From: a virus
Length of the DNA stretch: 50,338 nt
IMG/VR virus record: IMGVR_UViG_3300037875_000491
Location: 1 to 50,338 of that record
Reading direction: 5' to 3' (one strand)
The translations under genes and the position numbers were made by a program. The stretch's first letter is position 1. Every line of letters begins with the position of its first letter. Below are positions 8,206-17,739 of the stretch, one piece after another. The notes under the pieces were generated by a model. The model saw only the letters and a list, made by a program, of their open reading frames with translations. It searched no databases and was not told where the DNA came from.

Positions 8206-9249
8206 TTATACCTTCTTGATAAACCTAACGGGAATATCCACTCTATATCCCGTAGTAAATCCAGTTAGTCTGATGTTTGTGTCGATGTATCTGAATTGTG
8301 AGTTGCTGGTGACATAGTTTGCGGCTGTGGTGCCACCAAGCTCATTAAACAAAACGTTGCTGGTAGAGAGATTTTCGCTGGCAAGAAGCCGGAAAGAAAG
8401 GCGGGTACCGTAGCGGCCGCCGCCAGAATCACCTATAACGGAAAATGTATCTGCTGGCTGTTCTGGATTTGTCGAAACATTAAATGCAGCAATACCAGGG
8501 GCATTACCCGCAGGCGCAGCGAAAAATTCGGAGTTAGAATTCAGAGAGATATAATAGCTAGCAATATCGTCGTCGTCCACAAAAGATGGGCGGGCAACAG
8601 TCGTACCGTCAAGAGACAGAATCTGTGACAAACGGTTGTCCATCTCTATAAGGTACTGTGTCTCTCTAATGGGGTCGTTTGGACCAAGAGACGCCACAGA
8701 CAAATTAACATTATCTATGCCCTGATCAAAGACCATGGCCTGCCCAGATGTAGCGAACGTTCTGTTCCCCCTAAGGATTCCGATGTTTGTCCTGAATGGG
8801 GCTGTAGCGTCAGCGGCGGTGGCGAACGTGGCAGGATCAGAGGTTGTATAATCTGCCGTGACCAAATATCCGCCAACAGGAACGTCAGTGAACGTTGTCG
8901 TGTTCTTATCTATTGTTTGAGAAAGTTTATCGTTGTTCTTAATAACGGGCAAATACAAAAGATCGTTACGAGAATAAGATACTAACCTGCTTTTCATCGT
9001 AGAAGTATTATTTGTAAATGCTTCGAGGACCGGTGTCTGCAAAATGTTTAAGTCATAGTATGCGGAACCGCTAGGGTGTATTCCTTCTAGACTATTTGCG
9101 TTTCTGTACAAGCCGTAATCTATTTCATCATCTGCAAGAGCGAATTTTGCTATACGAAAACTTCCATCAGCCGCAGCTAATCGTTTTCTGCCGGTGTCAG
9201 TTAACACGGCGTCCAGTATAATATCACCGCTATTGTCTAAAAATCCCAT
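8206..9249 (-). CDS. Virion structural protein, MGFLDNSGDIILDAVLTDTG family (347 residues)
   Basis: The N-terminus has LDNSGDIILDAVLTDTGRKR followed by FRIAKFALADDEIDYG, a conserved opening I recognise from structural proteins of uncultured marine phages and cyanophage-like contigs. The function of the family is unsettled. The rest is beta-rich with many T, S, N and A residues and no catalytic motif. The C-terminus (FTTGYRVDIPVRFIKKV) is only vaguely like the module in the next two proteins. The gene begins after the largest gap in the window, with GTGAGG before ATG 9249 and a candidate late promoter upstream. This suggests it heads its own late transcript with the 377- and 464-residue genes. 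Confidence 0.8.
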   Translation of the reverse strand: MGFLDNSGDIILDAVLTDTGRKRLAAADGSFRIAKFALADDEIDYGLYRNANSLEGIHPSGSAYYDLNILQTPVLEAFTNNTSTMKSRLVSYSRNDLLYLPVIKNNDKLSQTIDKNTTTFTDVPVGGYLVTADYTTSDPATFATAADATAPFRTNIGILRGNRTFATSGQAMVFDQGIDNVNLSVASLGPNDPIRETQYLIEMDNRLSQILSLDGTTVARPSFVDDDDIASYYISLNSNSEFFAAPAGNAPGIAAFNVSTNPEQPADTFSVIGDSGGGRYGTRLSFRLLASENLSTSNVLFNELGGTTAANYVTSNSQFRYIDTNIRLTGFTTGYRVDIPVRFIKKV

Positions 9250-9304
9250 TTATGTTTCCTCACGTTATAACTATTGCGTGGCTTTATTAAGTAGTATCCT
9301 TTTT

Positions 9305-9330
9305 CTGTTTTTAGTCATTTATAAAAACAG
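9305..9330. repeat. Perfect 9-bp inverted repeat, 8-base loop
   Basis: CTGTTTTTA (9305-9313) and TAAAAACAG (9322-9330) are exact reverse complements separated by 8 bases. The stem is AT-rich and no T-run follows on either strand, so a classical intrinsic terminator is not supported. It overlaps the candidate late promoter. Confidence 0.7.
9316..9323 (-). promoter_or_regulatory. Candidate T4-type late promoter TATAAATG
   Basis: On the minus strand this octamer matches the T4 late promoter consensus TATAAATA at seven of eight positions. It lies in the only sizeable gap (9250-9346), upstream of the 347-residue structural gene, and leaves a leader of about 60 bases. The gp55-like factor encoded at 41828-41094 is the kind of sigma that reads such sites. 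Confidence 0.5.
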
Positions 9331-9346
9331 CATAAAATGCCGACAT

Positions 9347-12300
9347 CTAATCTGATTCTTGTTTTATCTTAAAAGAAGTTTTTATATCTATTTTCCGTCC
9401 CGTGTCGGTAGAAGTGATGCGGATCAAGAAATCGTTATTGTCTATTCTGTTCTCTGTATCAGACTCCACAAGACTTCTCACAGATGTTTGAATATCGCCC
9501 TCACCAGAGTCTAAATAAGGCATCGACTGAATATCCGAAGCTTTAATCTCTAAATATCTGGTGACCTTTTTCGTCGGCTTTTTAAAGCGTGCTTGCTGAT
9601 CCTTCACATTCACCACCTCTATCGAGGGATACACACCAATGGTCTCTGAATCAATCTTTACTCGATGTATAGCGGTAGGGTTAGATGCATGACCATGGAC
9701 GTCCACCAGCCTAAATGTATAATAATATACTTGATTTTGTAAGATATTATCAAGAAGATCAAATGATCTCGCATAATCGCCGCTGGGGTCACTTGGCTCC
9801 AGAGTCGTGTCTAGGGTTTTGTACAACTTGTTTTTAAACGACTCATACATCTCCCCCATAGAAGACGCCATTTCATCAAGTTCTGTAGTCCGGAAAATTT
9901 CTACTTTCTTAATTTCATTAAACCCCTCTGTCCGGAATTCTAAATGTCCGGGGGGGAGGGTATAATTTTCAACTTGTCGAAGGTCATAGGCAAGGCTTTC
10001 AGCTTTCCGCTTATCTTCGTCAACAAGTGGTATAAATTCAACAGTTTTATCGCCGACTAATGCGCCATCAGTTGGGGATAAATTTATTAAGATTCTGTTT
10101 TTGTCACCTCGGTATGGCAATATGGATACTTCTGGAGGCATGGGCGGTCGGTCAACTACCTTTGCATAAGGGTACGAAACTCCTCCCATCTCTCCGGCAG
10201 ACACGCCTGCGTATGTCTGGAAATATGATCCCCGCACCCCAGTTGTACGGGCGAGGGCCGTAGCATTTTGTAAAGTGTAGATTGGGTACTCAATAATTTT
10301 TAAGTTTGGTATTGTCTCAACGTTGAAAGAAAAATGTATTGTCTTGTTTCGGTAGTCCGCAAAAGCTTCGTCAGAATTGGGTAGCCATAGACCATCCTCA
10401 GAATATGAAGCCTCAAAGGCTTCCGGTGTCATTCCCTGTCCTATAGGCTGTCTTTGCTTCGGGTAAATAGCAGATCGGGTCCTGAATCTAAAACTAGACC
10501 CGTACACAATATCGTAGGCATACAATTCGTAAAGATACCTTTTGTCATATTTAACCTGCGTATCAATAAATTTTATAAGCCGGGCTTGGTTTGAGTTCGG
10601 GAAAAAATAGTTTTGTATTATTTCGCCGCCATCAGCTTCTTTTTTCACTAGCTTATATATTATGGTCTCTGTTTCGCACATAACCTTGTCTTTCGTTAAC
10701 ATCAAATCTTGATATTTTACAAGTTTTTCGTGGGCGATTTCGAGGGCCTCGGCTTTAAATGTTTCAAGTAGGGAGCCGAGATCTGCTTCACTAATTGTTG
10801 AACTTGGTGTTGAGATGATTTTATCACTCTCGGAGTGTCCCTTCATATCCTCTATCCAGTCATCGAAATCATATACCTTCAGCCCTACGTTGTCCCGTTT
10901 AGTTCTAACCATTGTTGGGATAAAATCATCGCCCCTTTCGGACCTTGTTCTATCCTGCATTGCGCTTGACCACAAATCTCCTGATTCAAAGTTTGATGCA
11001 ACTAATCCCGTAGAATGTATTGTGAAATTCTTAAGGCGAGGTGCAGACGATGATACAAATGAGTTTATAAGATTAGTGGGAGATAGCCCCAGTCCTTCAA
11101 ATTCGTTACGAGTCCTGGGATCGTCAGGGTTTAGAAAAAGCTGCCCAAGATCTCCTAGGGGGCTGAAGCACGGAATACCAACTTCGATATACATTGGAAA
11201 ATATTGTTTATTCTTATAAAGATTGTTATACATGTCTAACTCGTTTGAAGGAGTTACTTGGTTGTAAAATCTTTCGGCCGTTCGATTTGTAAAATCAATA
11301 GTGATGTTGCTTCCTTTGACTGCCTCGGCGTACCTTTCCAAGTACTCCTCAAAGGATGCCCGTTCTTCTGGGGAAAGTTGTTCTCCGGTGGCGTTGTTGC
11401 CCAATAAAGGTAAAGTAAATTTATCGAACTGATCAAGCGTTATAACCTTATCGTACAGTGTTTCGGCATACAGATCGCCGGCCTCTTCGCCTTCTCCGGC
11501 ACCGCCAAGCTCAACTCGGCGTGTTCTTTGCTGGAATCCTCCGACGTTGGTACCTTCGGGGTCTGCCCTAAGACGTAAAAAATTAGCGCTGTCCTCGGTC
11601 ATCTCCGGATCAAAGGATTTTCCCCGGAGACCCGGCCCTTTTGATCCTTGAGCAAGACTATAAATGTACATGTTCGGGAGGATTGCTTCCGGAAGTATCT
11701 TACTGGCAGCTTCGTAATTTGCTTTATAATAATTATACTCAGGGTTTACATAACCACCGCCATCTTCGATTACTTCGGCGGCTTGGAGGTTGGTATGCTG
11801 CCACCTCTCGGTGAGTTGGTTTTGTTCATTCCGGCTTCGTTGGGCAGGAAAGTTGCCTGATGCTTTTTTCATCATACTCGTAAACCTATCCATAACCCAA
11901 GGAGCTTTGGTGGCAAAATCAAAAAATTCATATTCAACAAAGTTATTCAATGCTTGGCGAAAAACATACCGACCGTCGTTATGAAGAAAGTCTCGTTCCT
12001 CGGCACCTTCTTCCAATTGCCTGTTTAGATAGCTACGAACAACGTTGTCTAGTACGATATTTTTCTGAATATCCACTGGTCCTCGGCGTCCGCCGTTATA
12101 TCCATTTTGGATGATTGAGCGGCATGCCAAATAAACATGGTAGCTATTACAGGCAACAGCGCCGAGGCGGGAGAACATGCTACTGTCGTTTTCTGGGATT
12201 TCAAAACTAATGGTGTCTTCACCGTCAATTTCTAGTTTACGAATATGAGATTGGTTAGAGTCGTGTGGATCATAGGCAAATGCTATTTCTTTAGCGTAGT

Positions 12301-13333
12301 CCATGGGGGGGCCGTCGCCAGGAACCCCGGCGGCTCGGAGCATACGGAAAGTAAGTGTCCCGTCTTTTAGCCCTCTGGTATGGGCAGGGGTTTGGAGTAG
12401 GGTTATATACGCCTGTGGTAAAGTAACCATCGATGCGTCCAATATCCCCTGTCCAAGCTGGGGGGCTGCCTTCTGGGCCAAATCTATCATAGCTTTTGCC
12501 ATATTGAAAGGTTGAGGGTCAGTATCTCCTTGTCCCCGAACTTGGGGTAGCCTATTCAATATTACTAGTTGGTTGCGGAGAGTCTTTCTATCCGGGTCGT
12601 TAACATCCCAGGCTTTATTTGGCGGTTGAAGTGCGTACACGGCTTCGTCGGTCATGAGGCCGCCGACCACTACTTTTTTATGGTTCACCGCCAAAGCCCA
12701 CTGAACTGCCTGGTCTTGTTCTTGGTTCGGGTTGGGGTCGGCGTTTGAGGGTGCCCATACATTGAGGCGCTCGCCATTGCTTATGATACGACGACGGCCT
12801 GGATAATTCCACCTGATGTTCACTGATCCCGCTGGTTCGTATGTCCGCCAGGCTGTGGCATCGGGGTCAGCATGGATGCCGCCGAAAGCTTCACGAAAAC
12901 TTGCCGGAAAACTATCACCGCCCAAGGTCACCCTTCTGTAAAGATTTGGGTTTTGGTTAGGAACATCTTCGCCCAGTTTAAACCACATTCTAATTGGGTC
13001 CAGCGCTCCGTTGTTAACATAGCGTTGTGAATAGCTCTCCATGGAGATGCTTGTTTTGTCTATTTGGTCAACAGGACGATTGCGCAGGGGGATATTTGCA
13101 CTTCCGGGGGATGATTGGTGGATAGAATATCGGTATGCTGCGTTAGCCGGATATCTATTTAGTAAAGTTCTTCTGTCTAAAATTTGTCCGTGGGCGGTTT
13201 CCGCATCAAGCAGCGCCAGAACTTCATCCATGTTTTCCCTAAATTGGTCGGCGACCCGCTGCATTTCGCCCTCGGCGTTGCGGAGTCTTTCTAATCTTGC
13301 TATTTCTTCTGCGGTTAATTCTGGTTCTGACAA
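9347..13333 (-). CDS. Large virion structural protein (1328 residues), FN3-like C-terminal part
   Basis: The product has no enzyme motif I recognise. The first 70 residues are acidic and helical (EPELTAEEIARLERLRNAEG), and the middle is rich in N, Y, F and P. Roughly residues 1055-1230 look like a fibronectin-III-type fold split by an insertion: RPPMPPEVSI at the front, YYYTFRLVDVHGHASNP at the back. Such domains decorate tail and baseplate proteins. The start is TTG 13333, with AGAGGGA about 8 bases upstream and the stop of the previous gene overlapping that site, so translation is probably coupled. The position between the 1146- and 347-residue genes places it in the tail/baseplate module. 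The exact role is unknown. Confidence 0.78.
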   Translation of the reverse strand: MSEPELTAEEIARLERLRNAEGEMQRVADQFRENMDEVLALLDAETAHGQILDRRTLLNRYPANAAYRYSIHQSSPGSANIPLRNRPVDQIDKTSISMESYSQRYVNNGALDPIRMWFKLGEDVPNQNPNLYRRVTLGGDSFPASFREAFGGIHADPDATAWRTYEPAGSVNIRWNYPGRRRIISNGERLNVWAPSNADPNPNQEQDQAVQWALAVNHKKVVVGGLMTDEAVYALQPPNKAWDVNDPDRKTLRNQLVILNRLPQVRGQGDTDPQPFNMAKAMIDLAQKAAPQLGQGILDASMVTLPQAYITLLQTPAHTRGLKDGTLTFRMLRAAGVPGDGPPMDYAKEIAFAYDPHDSNQSHIRKLEIDGEDTISFEIPENDSSMFSRLGAVACNSYHVYLACRSIIQNGYNGGRRGPVDIQKNIVLDNVVRSYLNRQLEEGAEERDFLHNDGRYVFRQALNNFVEYEFFDFATKAPWVMDRFTSMMKKASGNFPAQRSRNEQNQLTERWQHTNLQAAEVIEDGGGYVNPEYNYYKANYEAASKILPEAILPNMYIYSLAQGSKGPGLRGKSFDPEMTEDSANFLRLRADPEGTNVGGFQQRTRRVELGGAGEGEEAGDLYAETLYDKVITLDQFDKFTLPLLGNNATGEQLSPEERASFEEYLERYAEAVKGSNITIDFTNRTAERFYNQVTPSNELDMYNNLYKNKQYFPMYIEVGIPCFSPLGDLGQLFLNPDDPRTRNEFEGLGLSPTNLINSFVSSSAPRLKNFTIHSTGLVASNFESGDLWSSAMQDRTRSERGDDFIPTMVRTKRDNVGLKVYDFDDWIEDMKGHSESDKIISTPSSTISEADLGSLLETFKAEALEIAHEKLVKYQDLMLTKDKVMCETETIIYKLVKKEADGGEIIQNYFFPNSNQARLIKFIDTQVKYDKRYLYELYAYDIVYGSSFRFRTRSAIYPKQRQPIGQGMTPEAFEASYSEDGLWLPNSDEAFADYRNKTIHFSFNVETIPNLKIIEYPIYTLQNATALARTTGVRGSYFQTYAGVSAGEMGGVSYPYAKVVDRPPMPPEVSILPYRGDKNRILINLSPTDGALVGDKTVEFIPLVDEDKRKAESLAYDLRQVENYTLPPGHLEFRTEGFNEIKKVEIFRTTELDEMASSMGEMYESFKNKLYKTLDTTLEPSDPSGDYARSFDLLDNILQNQVYYYTFRLVDVHGHASNPTAIHRVKIDSETIGVYPSIEVVNVKDQQARFKKPTKKVTRYLEIKASDIQSMPYLDSGEGDIQTSVRSLVESDTENRIDNNDFLIRITSTDTGRKIDIKTSFKIKQESD

Positions 13334-13337
13334 GGTT

Positions 13338-16300
13338 CTATCCCTCTGCTGGTTCTAAAATAAAATACCTATTGTATATAGGCAAGTCAAACAAACCAAC
13401 TTCGTCAATGGGCATTGTAGTCCCGATATCTTGTTCGTTTAAGTTTCTCATCCGACAAATAAATCTTTTGTCTAAATTTTCACGGTAAAAATCTACAGTA
13501 AACTTTTTCCAAGTAGGGAGTCCCCTCTTATCTTGGGAATCGCTTCTGGGTGCTCCAGATTCTTCTAGGCTTTCGAACCCAGATAAATATTCTAAAACAG
13601 CTATTTGTTTATAATTCATCCAAAAAGTTAAGAATTTCGCATAGACCTTCATGGGGTCTTTTACATTCTTGTATGGAGGAAAAGTATCGCCAGGATAAAT
13701 GTTACTTATCATTTTATCAACTGTGGATATGTCTTCGTCCTCTAACTTAAATCTAACCGCATCAAACCCTGTTCCAAATGACATTCGATCCGCTATATTT
13801 GCTATAATAAACATAGACTTAAATTGGTTTGGCATTTGCGAATACCTGCCCTCGATCAAGGATTGTATATTTTCGGCCGAAACATCTATTTCTTTTCCAG
13901 AGTTTATCAAGGAATTAAAAGTTTTCTCTTCGTATTTCTTTTCACTTTTTGTTTCTATTGGCGAGGTCTCTAGTTCCCCTAAAATATTAAACATTAACTT
14001 AACAGGGGGGAGAGACTTTTTGCTTTTTCTATCAGCATCCTCATCCTTGGCTGATGGTATGCCGAAGTTTTTTGGTTTAAAGGGAATGTCCGTAAGGCTT
14101 ATAAAAGATTTTGCATTTTTTGATTCGTCTGACTTGCCCCCTAGGAAAGTTTGGAAGAGGTCTGGTGAAAGCTGTAGCTTTCCTTTGATGCTTTGTGATT
14201 TTTGTTCTTGCATATTCGCTGTATTTCTACTAATTCTTTCGGGTGCAAGCTGTGCAAATTGGGGGGTTGCCCCCTCTTCAAACAAACAATCATGAAAAAG
14301 CAAAGCGTCTTTTATAGAAGTCGTCATATCTTTTTCTTCTGTTATTTCTGGAAGCTCATAAAAAGGCGAAAAATCCTTTGTCTGTTTGCGGATCTTTAAA
14401 ATATCCAAAAACATTTGGGCATACCTGTTAATATCATACTGGGCTGTGTTTATGTCAGAATTAATATAGGTTGGTTGGTTCAGCGACGTTCTTCCAAATG
14501 TTTTTATTGTTTTCGGGGTAAAATAACTAAATGTAGAATTTCCATAAGTCCCTTGAGTTCCATCAGCTACAATTGACGGCGTGCCTTTGTTGGCATATGT
14601 CCCAAAATATTTATTAAATTCTTCATTAGCTCGGGCCTCAAAAAATTGCTTACTATAAGAAACAAGCCCAGGCTTAGTATTCTCATCAAGTGGTGGATCA
14701 TGAGAAAGATAATCATATCCTAGATGATAGGTTTTTCCATATTCAAACACCTCGGAGAAAAAATGTTCTTTCTCAAGCAACACGTATTTGGTCTGTAAAA
14801 TTCCTCTTTGTTTTAAACTTATGCGCCGAACACTGCCGTCAGTTCTGGCTCCATTTGGTAACTCGACATTGATTATTTGCTCTATGAGGCTGGTCAAGCC
14901 TCTAATGTAGGAAGAGAGTCTAAGGAGACCATCGACGGAGGGCTGATTGACCAGAGAAGAAAGTGCTTGTCCCAGCGGGCTCATAAGTACATCTTCCTCA
15001 GGGTCAACAGAAGAGATTAGTTCAAATTTACTAGAATAGGAGATATACTTTGTAATGATGCCGTTGATCATGCCTTCCGCACTTATGCCATCAATCCCTA
15101 TTATAGAATAAGGAACAACTCTTTCTGTCCCCATTCCATTAGCCAAGCCGTGACCAGATACTATAAGCCCTCCTGGCGGATTCTCTTCGCCGGTGATAGC
15201 CGGTGTAGAATTTTTGATCAACTCGTATAGCCTTTGTACATTATTCTCCATACTAGACAAATCGGCAGCCATTCTTTGCAAATATGTCAAGGCAGGATCA
15301 TTAACTGAGATTTTAACACCGTATTGAAATTTAGACATAGATTGGGTTTTTCTATTCTTTTCAAAAGTATCTATGCCTTGATAGAAGTCTATGTTTTCTT
15401 CATTTTGCTTGGTAGTCTCAAGAAAAACACTTCCAACTTTTATTGGAATTGATACAATTTCTTCGGGGAACATATAATCCGGTTCGATTTTTTTGTTCCT
15501 AGTGACCGTGCCCAAATCATTTGAGGAGATGGAGGTGTTAAAGGAAACTTGGTGGCGCTTTACACAAATATATTTTACTTCGGCGGTTTCGTTAGGTGCT
15601 ATAACAGTTCCGCCACGAATTAGGTCGGCGGCTATCTGATCCTTGGAATACAAGACGGGGAAAGAACTATTTCTGGCCAAGAATGACCTCAGATCAAACG
15701 AGAACAAGAACCTTCCTATATCCTCCTCTCCTCTTGTTATCCAGAGGGGTGAGAAGTAATTTTTATCTTTTATGACGTCAGAGACCGGGCGCTGGTTTTT
15801 GTCTAGGCGTAAACTCTCTTTTAACCCATCAAGTACATCTTTGTACAAATTTTCTGCTGGGTTTTGCTGCTCTAATTTTAGTGTTTGTCGTCCGTCAACT
15901 AAAAGTCCGTTGTCTGGGGAGTTTTCTCTTTTTGTTTTCCCCGGTGGATTAGCGGCTTGGCCAGCAACTTGCACGCTATACTTTACTCTATCCCCGAGAA
16001 CCACCCTTGAGTCTACGAACCCCATCCCAGACTGTATTGGAAAAGTTACCTGTCTTCTCTGCTTTTTGCCGGGTGACGGAGAAGCATCATAATAGATAAA
16101 AGCATGTAAGCTGAGGGTATTCATTTCTTCAACAGTACTTTTCGGCATTTTAAACACTAGCGGTTCCAGGGAGGCTTTGCCAAGAGATTCTTCTAGCCTA
16201 ACTACGGGAATGCCATTTGCATCCCTCTTTAGGGATTCGAGTACTGGCATGTCCATAATGACAATATCCGATAGTTTAGACTCTTGGGGGTATCTTAAAA

Positions 16301-16778
16301 TATTAGATTGGCTCCCCACTAGTTTACTTGTTAGACTTCCGACAGAAAATGGTCCCAACTCGTTGAGGATGCTAACTACAGAAGTACCGTTGGGCGTGTA
16401 TTGAATCATCTTTGTGATAAAGGCTTCAGAGCCAGGTATTCCCTTTGTCGCCATTATGTCACTTTGATATTCGTTAAGCCGCTGCGAAATAAATTCTAAG
16501 GCTGCCGAGCTTTTTCCATAGCAAGCTATGAGTCTGACTCGATATTTCATATTTCTGGGTGTCTTTTTTAAGAACCACCAGTTTTTATCATATTGCTCTT
16601 TGACGTTCTGAGTCAAGCACAAATTTACAGAAATATTAAATTGGTCCTCAGCGTCTGGCTCTATGGAAACTAAATCAACCGCCACAGAGGGGTTTATGTT
16701 TGACAGGAATCTTTTTCCAGAGGCCCCCAGTATTTCTGGACTATTGAGGGGGAACCTGTTATTTTTTAAGTCTAACAT
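13338..16778 (-). CDS. Large virion structural protein (1146 residues), unrecognised
   Basis: The gene overlaps the stop of the 308-residue gene by 7 bases and ends 4 bases before the 1328-residue gene. The protein opens MLDLKNNRFPLNSPEILGAS and is mixed alpha/beta with no signal peptide, membrane segment or catalytic motif. I see a KKxRRxV stretch near residue 240 and a lysine-rich helical part in the last third. I do not recognise the family. Its size, coupling and position among large tail genes support a structural role, most likely in the baseplate or in a tail-fibre network linked to the giant LamG protein. That is inference from context. Confidence 0.72.
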   Translation of the reverse strand: MLDLKNNRFPLNSPEILGASGKRFLSNINPSVAVDLVSIEPDAEDQFNISVNLCLTQNVKEQYDKNWWFLKKTPRNMKYRVRLIACYGKSSAALEFISQRLNEYQSDIMATKGIPGSEAFITKMIQYTPNGTSVVSILNELGPFSVGSLTSKLVGSQSNILRYPQESKLSDIVIMDMPVLESLKRDANGIPVVRLEESLGKASLEPLVFKMPKSTVEEMNTLSLHAFIYYDASPSPGKKQRRQVTFPIQSGMGFVDSRVVLGDRVKYSVQVAGQAANPPGKTKRENSPDNGLLVDGRQTLKLEQQNPAENLYKDVLDGLKESLRLDKNQRPVSDVIKDKNYFSPLWITRGEEDIGRFLFSFDLRSFLARNSSFPVLYSKDQIAADLIRGGTVIAPNETAEVKYICVKRHQVSFNTSISSNDLGTVTRNKKIEPDYMFPEEIVSIPIKVGSVFLETTKQNEENIDFYQGIDTFEKNRKTQSMSKFQYGVKISVNDPALTYLQRMAADLSSMENNVQRLYELIKNSTPAITGEENPPGGLIVSGHGLANGMGTERVVPYSIIGIDGISAEGMINGIITKYISYSSKFELISSVDPEEDVLMSPLGQALSSLVNQPSVDGLLRLSSYIRGLTSLIEQIINVELPNGARTDGSVRRISLKQRGILQTKYVLLEKEHFFSEVFEYGKTYHLGYDYLSHDPPLDENTKPGLVSYSKQFFEARANEEFNKYFGTYANKGTPSIVADGTQGTYGNSTFSYFTPKTIKTFGRTSLNQPTYINSDINTAQYDINRYAQMFLDILKIRKQTKDFSPFYELPEITEEKDMTTSIKDALLFHDCLFEEGATPQFAQLAPERISRNTANMQEQKSQSIKGKLQLSPDLFQTFLGGKSDESKNAKSFISLTDIPFKPKNFGIPSAKDEDADRKSKKSLPPVKLMFNILGELETSPIETKSEKKYEEKTFNSLINSGKEIDVSAENIQSLIEGRYSQMPNQFKSMFIIANIADRMSFGTGFDAVRFKLEDEDISTVDKMISNIYPGDTFPPYKNVKDPMKVYAKFLTFWMNYKQIAVLEYLSGFESLEESGAPRSDSQDKRGLPTWKKFTVDFYRENLDKRFICRMRNLNEQDIGTTMPIDEVGLFDLPIYNRYFILEPAEG

Positions 16779-17698
16779 TCTTCAGGTCCTACCACTTTGC
16801 CGGATCTATACAGTGTGTCGCCTGGAGGCTCTTTTTCGAATTCGATTTCGTCATCTGCCCTGACGGACAGGTAATATTCAACGTAGTCGGGACCCATACG
16901 AGGAAAATGACTTCCAACTAGTTCCTCGTCGCCGTTCAAATACCTGGCGAAACCTTCTGTAGTAGATTGAGCTTTCAACATGTCTGAGCTTTTTGAATTG
17001 TCTCCTATAAAATCTACCTTGACTAAGTCTTCAGAACCCTGTTCGTCTGTTTTTATTTTATAAACCTCGACCTCAAAATTGCCACTTGATTTAAAGATAG
17101 TATTAATTTCTTGGATATCTATAAGGATTTTATCCTCTTTCTCAAGAGTAAAAATAGGTATTTCAACTTGGTCGCCGTTATTGTCCTCGAATACCCCATT
17201 GGACACAGAATATTCCAACTGTAAACTAGAAGTAAGAGTTGGGATTCCCAACGCTTTATAAGAATATGTTCCACTAAACGGCATTCCAGTTTCCATACAT
17301 TTTATATCCCAGGCCGGCATATGTTCATCCCACGGACTACTCGTCCCTAAAGATCTGAAATATTTAAGATTCGCCGGATTGACGTTATCGAAAGTTGTGT
17401 TTGTAATATTGGTTGTTGCCTCAGAACTTGCACCCATACTAGAAGTAAAGTGTGTTACAAGTTCCAGTCTCTGCATCTCTTTTATTCGAGTAACAATACT
17501 GTTCTGTTCTTCGTAAAAGCCACCGTGTGCCGAGAGTGCTGTGCCAGAAGGGGAAGCATACACAGAATCATAAAGAATATCATCATCATGAAAAGAATAA
17601 TAAGAAGGGGAAAAATCTCCCCTAGAGAATTTATGCTTACCATAGGCAGTAAGTTCCATCTGAATCACTTCTTCTTTTTTGTTAATAAACTTTGCCAT
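16772..17698 (-). CDS. Virion structural protein, MAKFINKKEEV family (308 residues)
   Basis: The N-terminus MAKFINKKEEVIQMELTAYG, then FSPSYYSFHDDDILYD and later EEQNSIVTRIKE, is a conserved opening I associate with structural proteins of uncultured marine phages. In them it also follows the LamG giant. The rest is acidic, with many D and E residues in the second half (DEQGSEDLVKVDF, RADDEIEFEKEPPGD). No enzymatic motif is present. It lies 41 bases after the giant gene and overlaps the 1146-residue gene by 7 bases. It may be a connector between the giant protein and the next components; this is inferred from order only. Confidence 0.78.
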   Translation of the reverse strand: MAKFINKKEEVIQMELTAYGKHKFSRGDFSPSYYSFHDDDILYDSVYASPSGTALSAHGGFYEEQNSIVTRIKEMQRLELVTHFTSSMGASSEATTNITNTTFDNVNPANLKYFRSLGTSSPWDEHMPAWDIKCMETGMPFSGTYSYKALGIPTLTSSLQLEYSVSNGVFEDNNGDQVEIPIFTLEKEDKILIDIQEINTIFKSSGNFEVEVYKIKTDEQGSEDLVKVDFIGDNSKSSDMLKAQSTTEGFARYLNGDEELVGSHFPRMGPDYVEYYLSVRADDEIEFEKEPPGDTLYRSGKVVGPEEC

Positions 17699-17739
17699 GT
17701 ATTAAATATCTCTGAACTTAAAAATAAGTATCAATATCC

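Noticed and set aside
9305-9330. Intrinsic terminator
   Set aside because: The stem is AT-rich and is not followed by a T-run on either strand. Kept only as an inverted repeat overlapping a promoter candidate.
13699-14295. Plus-strand open frame of 198 codons
   Set aside because: It is antisense to the 1146-residue gene, is low in complexity (serine-rich) and has no upstream signal. All supported genes lie on the minus strand.
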